DNA from: Juglans regia
Taxonomy: Eukaryota > Streptophyta > Magnoliopsida > Fagales > Juglandaceae
Length of the DNA stretch: 64,000 bases
NCBI RefSeq assembly: GCF_001411555.2
Contig: NC_049909.1
Span: 4,201,875 to 4,265,874 of the forward strand
Direction of reading: 5' to 3'
Shown here: piece after piece, positions 57,407 to 64,000 of the stretch
Layout of the letters: each line of letters starts with the position of its first letter
Numbering within the stretch: the first letter of the stretch is position 1
Program-made: the position numbers and the translations under genes
The notes under the pieces: generated by a model
Databases searched by the model: none
What the model saw: only the letters and a program-made list of their open reading frames with translations
Told to the model about the DNA's origin: nothing

Positions 57407-57425
57407 TTTGGTATTCAGAGCAAGG
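57407..57425 (+). other. Primer-binding site of D4
   Basis: TTTGGTATTCAGAGCAAGG directly after the LTR, as in D1 and D2. Confidence 0.8.
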
Positions 57426-57840
57426 TTTCCAATCAGGTCTGATTCTATCTTTTAATTCTAGCATCCTCAAATTTAATTCTAGGGCTTCATTGTTCTAGGC
57501 TTGCCAAAAAAAAAAATAGAAACAAAAAGTAGGCTGCCGAAATTCTTAGGATTTTGGGTTTGGCTGAAATTTGCATCACCTAGGGTTTCAATATTCTAGG
57601 GTTTCCTATATCTCTAAGTCTGTCAATTGCTTGGAGTGTCGTTCCATTGATTCTCTTCTACTTCATTGTCCATGCTTGTATGTTTGAATTCAATTGGTTG
57701 GTTTTCACAACTGACTATTGCTGTTTGTGGATGAATTAGAGAAAAGAAAGGAAAGGAAAAGAAAAGAAAAGAAAATTCGAAAAAAAAAAACGAAAAAAAA
57801 AAAAAGGGGATGAAGAAAAGAGAAGGTAGCATATTCAAAG

Positions 57841-58113
57841 TTGCTACATAGTTACAACAAAGAGAAAGAAAGAAATTTGTTGATTAAACCTTATGATCAA
57901 AGGGGCTGCTGCATACATCACTCAAGTTGGTATATTGTCTTATTGTTAGTCTTTCATTCGTATAACTTCATTGATTCTCGTGTCATTTTTATTCCTTCAT
58001 GTTTCTCTTGTTCTTGTTTCCTGGATCTAATTAATAGTTGGGATAATACAAGGTTGTATTGTCTTGATTTAGTTCAACTAGTTCTTAATGAACTTGAGTG
58101 GGAAAACTCTTGA
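57841..58113 (+). other. Leader ORF of D4 (90 codons)
   Basis: Nearly the same 90-codon frame as in D2, between the primer site and gag. Directly after it, GAGGTAAAAGG (58112) could be a splice donor, and TTTTTGTGCAG before the gag ATG at 58252 could be an acceptor, so the leader may be spliced. No known domain. The rest of the leader (57426-57840) is poly(A)/(GAAAA) and AT-rich sequence. Confidence 0.4.
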
Positions 58114-58251
58114 GGTAAAAGGCAAGAGAGTGTGAGATTATTATCGAGTAAAAAGCCAATTCAGAGTTACACACGAGTGTCATTATTTGAGTGTAAACAC
58201 GTAAGGGAGTGTGTGAGGTTTTTCACTAACATTCTTTTTGTGCAGCACATT

Positions 58252-59406
58252 ATGATGTCTCATAGGAGTGACTCATCACCAAAGGAGATGGTAGATAACA
58301 CATCTTTTGTGTTGCAAGTCATGCAACAACAGTTTGAGAAGTTGAACTTGGTGTTGGGTGAAGTGAGGGATAGGATGGATCATCAAGATGTGGTAATTAG
58401 AAATTTTCATGGCAGGAGAGATAGGAGGCGTCCCGAGTTTAGTGTTGAAAATGGGTATGAGAATGAAGAGTATGGTGATTCTCTTGTTACTAGGCATGCA
58501 CTCAATACAAAAATCAAGATGGATGATATAGAGCAGCAGAGTGAGAATATTTTTCATACTAGATGCCACATCAACAACAAGGTATGTTGTATGATCATTG
58601 ATTTGAGGAGTTGTATTAATTTAGCTAGCACTACTTTAGTTGAGAAATTGAATTTACGTACCTTGAAACACCATAGACCATACATGTTGCACTGGTTGAG
58701 TGATTGTGGGGAGGTTAGGGTAAATAAGCAAGTGCTAGTTTCTTTTTCAATTGGGAAATACCAAGATATGGTGCTTTGTGATGTAGTGCCTATGCATGCT
58801 AGTCATATTTTGTTAGGAAAGCCATGGCAGTATGATAGGAAGGTGATCCATGATGGGTTAAGGAACATGTACAGTTTTGAAAAAGATGGAAAAACAATCA
58901 AACTTGCTCCTTTAACTCCAAAACAGGTCCATGGGGATCAATTGAAGCTGAAATGTAAGGTTGCTCAAAACAGAAAGAGTGAAAATGAGAGTGATAAAAA
59001 AAGAAAGAGTAAAAGTGAGAGTGATCAAAAAAGAAAAAGTGAAAAGGAGATTGAGCAAACAAGGAAGAGTGAAAGTGAGAATGAGCTGAAAAGCAAGAGT
59101 GAAGGTGAGAGTGAAAGTGAAAGTGAGATTGAGCTGAAAAGCAAGAGTGAATGTGAGATTGAGAAGAAAAGAAATAGTGAGACCGAAATGGAGAAAGAGA
59201 GAAAAATGAGAGAGAAAAAAGAAGAGGGTGAGACTAAGACCTCAAGCAAAAGAGAGAATGAGTTGAAAAATAATTATGAGGTCGAGAGTACAAAAAAAGA
59301 TGAAGAAAAAGAGAGTGATAGAAAAAAAGAGAGTGAAAAGAAAAAAGAGTGTGAAAGGGAAAAAGAGAGTGAAAAAGAAAAAGAGAGTGGAAAGAAAAGA
59401 GAGTGA
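58252..59406 (+). CDS. D4 ORF1: Gag start, protease, Lys/Glu/Ser linker
   Basis: Starts MMSHRSDSSPKEMVDNTSFV. After about 75 residues the Gag core is missing and the frame enters SLVTRHALNTKIKMDD, then the retropepsin-like part with CMIIDLRSCINLASTTLVEK and HILLGKPWQYDRKVIHDG. The active site is Asp-Leu-Arg instead of Asp-Gly-Gly, as in D1. The last 140 residues are a charged linker of KSESE, KRKSE and EKESE words, encoded by GA-rich DNA. The TGA at 59404-59406 results from loss of two bases relative to D5 (GAGTGAAG against GAGTGTGAAG); the next frame resumes in ORF2. The ORF begins upstream at 58132, but family comparison favours 58252 or 58255. Confidence 0.75.
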   Translation: MMSHRSDSSPKEMVDNTSFVLQVMQQQFEKLNLVLGEVRDRMDHQDVVIRNFHGRRDRRRPEFSVENGYENEEYGDSLVTRHALNTKIKMDDIEQQSENIFHTRCHINNKVCCMIIDLRSCINLASTTLVEKLNLRTLKHHRPYMLHWLSDCGEVRVNKQVLVSFSIGKYQDMVLCDVVPMHASHILLGKPWQYDRKVIHDGLRNMYSFEKDGKTIKLAPLTPKQVHGDQLKLKCKVAQNRKSENESDKKRKSKSESDQKRKSEKEIEQTRKSESENELKSKSEGESESESEIELKSKSECEIEKKRNSETEMEKERKMREKKEEGETKTSSKRENELKNNYEVESTKKDEEKESDRKKESEKKKECEREKESEKEKESGKKRE

Positions 59407-60787
59407 AGAAAGTGAGAGAAAAATAAAGAGAAAAGTGAGTTTTTATGCTAAGGCAAGTCTTAATCCTAACGAACTTGACGTATGTTTGCCTAGTATTGTT
59501 GTCTCTTTGTTGCAGGGATATGAGGTCGTGTTTCCAAGTGGTGTATTTAGTGGATTGCCACCCATTAGGGAGATAGAGCACTACATTGATTTTGTGCCAG
59601 GTGCAACAATTCCTAACCGACCTTTCTTGGAAGAACATGAGTCATTGACACACTTAAAGGGAGAAGGTAAGTTGTTGACCATAATGCGTGCTAAGCGGGA
59701 GGATTCTATTGAGACTTTTGCTCATGTATTCAAATACACACAAGGTATGGAAACTTTTGTGGTTGATGCTTTAGCAAGAAGGTATGTACTTATCTTCATT
59801 TTAGATGCAAAATTGTTGAAACTTGAATATGATAAGGAATTGCATGCTAATGATGATGATGACTTTGCTATTGTATATGGAACATGTGAGAAAGCATCGT
59901 TTGGTAAGTTCTATAAACTAGATTGGTACTTGTTTATAAAGAATAGATTTTATGTACCTACTAGTTTTATATGTAAGTTGCTTGTGTGCGATGGACATGG
60001 TGGTTTGTTGGGTAACCATGGTGTAAGGAAGACTTTTGTTGTGTTGCATGAACGTTTGTGGGAATATCATTTGCCTTTCAATGACGTGTTGCATGAACAT
60101 TTGTGGAAGTATCAATTGCCATTCATTGATGTGTTGCATGAACGTTTGTGGGACTATCATTTGCCCTTCATTGAGTTTGCATATATTTGGAGTAGTCATT
60201 CTGGTGTCAAGAAAATATTAGACATTTTGTATGAACATTTATGTTGGTCTAAGATGAAGAGAGATGTCAATTGTATTTGTGGCAGGTGCATTACATGCAG
60301 AAAGGCCAAATTTATACTTTTGCCACATGGGTTGCATACGCCCTTACCTATTCCTAGTGAGTCATGTGTAGACATATCTATGGACTTTGTTTTGGGGCTG
60401 CCTAGGAAAGAAAGGAGTAGAAATTCTATTTTTATGGTTATGGATGGATTTATAGAGTTTGCATATAACAGGACCATGCATACTACCACTTTATATTCTC
60501 CTTTTGAAATTGTTTATAGACTTAATCTATTTACTCCTTTAGATTTAATGTCTTTATCTGTTGACAACAGGAGTAGTTTGGATGGATGTTCTCAAATTCT
60601 TGAACAAATTAATGACAATGCATATGAAATCGATGATAATGTTACTAACATTTTTCCCTTTGATCCAGGTGGAGATTCGAGGTCGAATCATTTTGAGGAG
60701 AGGGGGAATGATGGGAATCAAGGTGGGCCTAGTCTTAAAGATATGTTGCAAGTTCCAGATGAGCCAAATACAAGTTCAAGGGCTTAA
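59407..60787 (+). CDS. D4 ORF2: RT and integrase remnants with 15-residue repeats
   Basis: Open frame whose meaningful part starts EESERKIKRKVSFYAKASLN. It has the RT start (VSLLQGYEVVFPSG, VPGATIPNRPF), jumps straight to the RNase H end (FVVDALARRYVL), then an integrase zinc region start, the repeat array (60039-60190), ICGRCITCRKAKF, HGLHTPLPIPSESC, DISMDFVLGLPRKERSRN. It then jumps to IEFAYNRTMHTTTLYSPFEI, skipping the second Asp and Glu of the catalytic triad. It cannot encode active RT or integrase. The frame runs on into the 3' LTR ([17 protein letters not shown]) and stops at 60785-60787. An earlier ATG at 59276 lies in the linker and is probably not used. Confidence 0.75.
60039..60190 (+). 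repeat. Three 45-bp repeats in D4
   Basis: Units encode VVLHERLWEYHLPFN, DVLHEHLWKYQLPFI and DVLHERLWDYHLPFI, followed by EFAYIWSSHSG and a fourth partial unit (DILYEHLCWSKMKRDV), which returns to normal integrase zinc-region sequence. Confidence 0.9.
60695..60708 (+). other. Polypurine tract of D4
   Basis: GAGGAGAGGGGGAA directly before TGATGGGAATC, the 3' LTR start. Confidence 0.8.
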
Positions 60788-61417
60788 ACGATAAAGATTA
60801 TGCTTTGATTCATTTCATAAGCTATGGAAAGGGCAACAACATGACTTATAGGCTTTGGACACTTGAAGGCTTTCAACTTATTTAATTAATTTCAATGACC
60901 TATTTTATTTGCTTAGAATAATTGGGTTTATGCCTATGTAAGGGTATGTTGGGAAAATTATTATTTTATTGAACTAGGGTTAGGGTTACTGTAGCCGAGT
61001 TACTGTAGCCGTGGTACTGTTCACTCAGGGGTATTTTTGGAAGATGGAGTTTTATTTTATCTAGGGTTTCATTAGGTTTTCCTTTAAATACTCTATGTAG
61101 CCTCATTCTAATCAGTTGATGAAGTTTATGAAATTTGATGAATTTATTCATTGTGAGTTGAGTTTTACTCCTCTTGTTCTTAATTGAACTTTTGAACTTA
61201 TCAAAGGTAAATCACAACCTTTGTGGCGTTCCTCCTTTGTAATTTGGGTTCTTGAGACGGGTTCTTCAATGGGTCTAGATTTTAATATAATCTAGGTTCT
61301 TGAAACGAGTTCTCATCGGGTCTAGATTCTCCATCCATAGACTTGATTTTGGCTTTCTTGGGAAGTTTTCAAATTGACTGTGGGTTCAAGGGATTTCATT
61401 CCCGCGGGTTCATATCA
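60709..61417 (+). repeat. D4 3' LTR
   Basis: 709 bp, TGATGGGAATCAAGG to GGGTTCATATCA. Two ACTGTAGC-type units at about 60988-61015. It interrupts the 3' coding end of D5. Confidence 0.85.
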
Positions 61418-63956
61418 TAGTAGAAACATGATACTTACCTGGAAGATCCATTACATATGCATTTTCATTAATTTGTTTAAGAATTTGGAATAGTCCATCC
61501 AAGCTACTCATGTCATCAACTAGTAAAGACTTTAAATCTGAAGGAGGAAATTGATTAAGTAAACAAACAATTTCAATTGGTGAAAATTTAGTAGTAGCAT
61601 GAACACTCCAATTATATGTTAACTCAATGAATGGCAAACAATACTCCCACAAATGTTCATGAAGTACATCTAAAGTTTTACTCGAACCAAAATGACCACT
61701 CCAATATGCATGCTCAATGAATGGCAAATGATACTCCCGCAAACATTCATGCAACAAGTCAATGAATGGCAAATGATACTCCCGCAAACGTTCATGCAAC
61801 AAGTCAATGAATGACAAATGATACTCCCATAAACGTTTATGCAACATGTCTGAAATCTTATTTTCACGAGAATGACCACTCCAATTATATGCAAACTCAA
61901 TGAAAAGCAAATGATACTCCCGCAAACGTTCATGCAACACGTCAATGTATGTCAAATGATACTCCCACAAATGTTCATGCAATACATCAATGAATGACAA
62001 ATGATACTTCCACAAACGTTCGTGCAACAAGTCTTTGAATGGCAAATGGTATTCCCACAAACAGTCATGCAACACAACAAAAGTTTTTCTTACACCATGG
62101 TAACCCAACAAACCAGCATGTCCATCACACACAAGCAACTTACGCATAAAACTAGTAGGCACACAAAATCTATTCATTCTAAACAAGTACCAATCTAGTT
62201 TATAGAACTTACCAAAAGATGCATTCTCACATGTTCCATACACACTAGCAAAGACATCATTATTAGCATGCAATTCCTTATCATATTCAAATCTCAACAA
62301 TTTCGCATCTAAAATGAAGACAAGGACATACCTTCTTGCTAAAGCATTAACCACAAAATTTTTCATACCTTGTGTGTATTTGAATACATGAGGAAAAGTC
62401 CCAATACAATCCTCCCGCTTAGTATGCATTCTAGTCAACAACTTACCTTGTCTCTTTAAGTGTGTCAATGACTCTTGTTTTTCCAAGAAAGGTCGATTAA
62501 GAATTGTCGCACCTGGCATAAAATCAATGTAGTGCTCTATCTCCCTAATAGGTGGCAATCCACAAAAGACACCACTAGGAAACATGACCTCATATCCCTG
62601 CAACAAAGAGACAACAATACTAGGCAAACATACGTCAAGTCCGTTAGGATTAAGACTCGCCTTAGCACAAAAACTCACTTTTCTCTTTGTTTTTCTCTCA
62701 CTTTCTTCACACTCTCTTTTCTTTCCACTCTTTTTTTCTTTTTCACTCTCTTTTTCATAATTACTTTTCAACTCATTCTCTCTTTTGCTTAAGGTTTTAG
62801 TCTCACCCTCTTCTTTTTTCTCTCTCATTTTTCTGTCTTTCTCCATTTCGGTCTCACTGTTTCTTTTCTTCTCAATCTCACCTTCACTCTTTCTTTTCAG
62901 CACAATCTCACTTTCACTGTCACCTTCACTCTTACTATTAAGCTCATTCTCACTTTTTCTTGAGGTTTCAGCCTCACCCAAATCTTTTCCCTTTGGTGGT
63001 TCGGTCTTCTCCTTTGCTACAACTTGATCATTTTTGTCCCACTTTGGTTTCCAAGAAGTACTAGAAACCGAAGTATACCTTGATGTACCCTTTCCAAAAA
63101 GCCGTCTCTCCACCTTCATAGCCATGTGCACCATGTCCTCTACCTCCTCATAATGTTGCAACTCAACTACATTGGCTATCTCCCTATTCAACCCCCTCAA
63201 AAATCTTTTCATTATGGCCTCCCGATCCTCCACTACATTAGCCCGAATCATAGCCACCTCCATCTCCTTATGGTAGTCCTCTACACTCCTAGACCCCTGT
63301 ATAAGATTTTGTAATTTTTGGTAGAGGTCTCTATAGTAGTGGCTAGGTACAAATCTCCACCTCATGATAGCTTTCAACTCTCTCCATGTTTCTACAGGCC
63401 TCTCAAAATTCCTCCTCCTATTGGATACTAATTGATCCCACCAAATAATCGCATAATCAGTGAACTCAATTACAGCCAACTTCATCTTTTTCTCCTCAGA
63501 ATAATTATGACAATCAAATACCAACTCTATTCTTTTCTCCCACTCTAAATAAACTTCAGGGTCAATTCTACCTTGGAATGATGGTATTTTCATTTTGATG
63601 CTTCCAAGGTTCTTATCTACTCTATCTCGACCCCCTGAGTTTGCCCTAAGGCCTCTTCCATGCCTAACTCTTCTATGTCTACCCAATCCAACTTCAGATG
63701 TTAGCACTTCCTCATCCTCACCATACTCTCCATTCTCATACCCATTCTTAATATTAGGCTCATGTCGCCTCCTATCTTTCTCTGCTTGCAGATTTCTAAC
63801 CATTGCTTCTTGATTATCCATGCTATTCCTCACTTCACCTAACACCAAGTTCAACTGCTCAAACTCATGTTGCATGGCATGCAACACAAAGGATGAGTTA
63901 TCTACTCGCCCCCTTGGTGATGTGCTACTCCGATGAGACATTACAAGGTCCTGCAC
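61410..63956 (-). CDS. D5 polyprotein-like ORF, 848 codons, non-autonomous gypsy
   Basis: One open minus-strand frame of family D. Residues 6-80: Gag N-terminus (MSHRSSTSPRGRVDN; ATG 63941 is the family start). Residues 120-290: full Gag core (KIPSFQGRIDPEVYLEWEKR, IIWWDQLV, RWRFVPSHYYRDLYQKLQNL). Zinc knuckle and protease are absent. Residues 333-428: Lys/Glu/Ser linker. 432-492: RT start. 493-545: RNase H end. 555-626: start of the integrase zinc region. 627-779: eight copies of a 15-residue repeat. 780-840: integrase tail (NWSVHATTKFSPIEIV, QINENAYVMDLPGKY). RT and integrase catalytic parts are missing. The frame ends just inside the D4 LTR, so the natural C-terminus is lost. Absence of stops over 2.5 kb, in a window where other elements are full of them, suggests recent activity or selection. 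Gag alone could be functional. Confidence 0.82.
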   Translation of the reverse strand: MQDLVMSHRSSTSPRGRVDNSSFVLHAMQHEFEQLNLVLGEVRNSMDNQEAMVRNLQAEKDRRRHEPNIKNGYENGEYGEDEEVLTSEVGLGRHRRVRHGRGLRANSGGRDRVDKNLGSIKMKIPSFQGRIDPEVYLEWEKRIELVFDCHNYSEEKKMKLAVIEFTDYAIIWWDQLVSNRRRNFERPVETWRELKAIMRWRFVPSHYYRDLYQKLQNLIQGSRSVEDYHKEMEVAMIRANVVEDREAIMKRFLRGLNREIANVVELQHYEEVEDMVHMAMKVERRLFGKGTSRYTSVSSTSWKPKWDKNDQVVAKEKTEPPKGKDLGEAETSRKSENELNSKSEGDSESEIVLKRKSEGEIEKKRNSETEMEKDRKMREKKEEGETKTLSKRENELKSNYEKESEKEKKSGKKRECEESERKTKRKVSFCAKASLNPNGLDVCLPSIVVSLLQGYEVMFPSGVFCGLPPIREIEHYIDFMPGATILNRPFLEKQESLTHLKRQGKLLTRMHTKREDCIGTFPHVFKYTQGMKNFVVNALARRYVLVFILDAKLLRFEYDKELHANNDVFASVYGTCENASFGKFYKLDWYLFRMNRFCVPTSFMRKLLVCDGHAGLLGYHGVRKTFVVLHDCLWEYHLPFKDLLHERLWKYHLSFIDVLHEHLWEYHLTYIDVLHERLREYHLLFIEFAYNWSGHSRENKISDMLHKRLWEYHLSFIDLLHERLREYHLPFIDLLHECLREYHLPFIEHAYWSGHFGSSKTLDVLHEHLWEYCLPFIELTYNWSVHATTKFSPIEIVCLLNQFPPSDLKSLLVDDMSSLDGLFQILKQINENAYVMDLPGKYHVSTMI

Positions 63957-64000
63957 AGAAGAATGTTAGTGGTAAAAAAGAAAACCTCACACACTCCCTT
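61418..64000 (-). mobile_element. Gypsy family D copy D5, extends beyond window
   Basis: Minus-strand element; its leader starts at about 63957 and continues past the window's right edge, so its 5' LTR is not seen. Its 3' end is cut by the D4 3' LTR. Confidence 0.8.
61621..62092 (-). repeat. Eight 45-bp repeats in D5, some with spacers
   Basis: Plus-strand units read AATGAATGGCAAATGATACT, then CCCGCAAACGTTCATGCAAC. The encoded units vary around DVLHERLWEYHLPFI. Two spacers interrupt the run (residues 687-702, AYNWSGHSRENKIS, and 749-761, HAYWSGHFGSSKT), so the array grew both by single units and by a larger unit including the spacer. Confidence 0.92.

Larger units (their letters stand above)
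56673..61417 (+). mobile_element. Family D copy D4: complete, non-autonomous
   Basis: 4745 bp with 5' LTR 56673-57406, primer site 57407-57425, leader, two frames, polypurine tract (60695-60708) and 3' LTR 60709-61417. Gag core, RT and the integrase catalytic core are deleted. The flanking bases do not match (TCAAT on the left, TAGTA on the right), and the LTRs differ in their ACTGTAGC repeat number, so the two ends may come from different parents. Confidence 0.85.

Noticed and set aside
61621..62092. Regular 45-bp repeats that might suggest a CRISPR array
   Set aside because: Repeats are contiguous, diverged, in frame with a plant retrotransposon ORF and have no unique spacers of constant length.

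Overview
This window is plant nuclear DNA, most likely from a eudicot. It is repeat-rich intergenic sequence with one recognisable host gene. The evidence is the mix of element types: Ty3/gypsy retrotransposons with a chromodomain, a Ty1/copia element, L1-type LINEs, hAT and CACTA DNA transposons, initiator-Met-tRNA primer sites, and a plant-type ESCRT-III gene (CHMP1). I cannot name the species. A 100-N scaffold gap lies at 53878-53977.

Layout, left to right. 1-3150: the 5' part of a hAT transposase gene with a leader intron, then a GTTCGAA repeat cluster beside a decayed CACTA TnpA-like gene. 3884-7139: a minus-strand gypsy fragment of a family I call D, with two LTRs 12 bp apart. 7140-9350: a decayed L1 LINE. 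9380-13366: an inverted pair of gypsy remnants (plus gag meeting minus pol) and an LTR-like remnant. 13372-15470: CACTA transposase fragments and a possible subterminal region. 15471-19284: the least transposon-loaded part, with CHMP1 on the minus strand (frameshifted near its end), a 275-bp inverted-repeat element and several tiny poly(T)/poly(A) insertions with long target-site duplications. 19285-22661: a 5'-truncated LINE interrupted by a minus-strand hAT element. 22662-34022: gypsy element A, with 4.4-kb LTRs and only about 2.5 kb between them. 34023-53877: an old minus-strand copia element split by gypsy B (34574-44821, chromovirus) and by a 5.5-kb solo-LTR-like insert C (45058-50605). 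53978-64000: several interleaved family D copies (D2-D5).

The nested history is legible. Taking out B and C makes the copia reading frame collinear, and each insert is flanked by a 5-bp duplication that differs by one base. Most stop codons in the elements fit C-to-T (or G-to-A) change, as expected for methylated, silenced repeats.

The most unusual material is family D. Two copies (D4, D5) have lost most of reverse transcriptase and the integrase core. In its place they carry a tandem array of a 45-bp unit encoding 15 residues (consensus DVLHERLWEYHLPFI), three units in D4 and eight in D5. D5 keeps one open frame of about 848 codons with a complete Gag core. Two other copies (D1, D4) share the same Gag deletion and the same altered protease active site. 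This looks like a non-autonomous lineage mobilised in trans.
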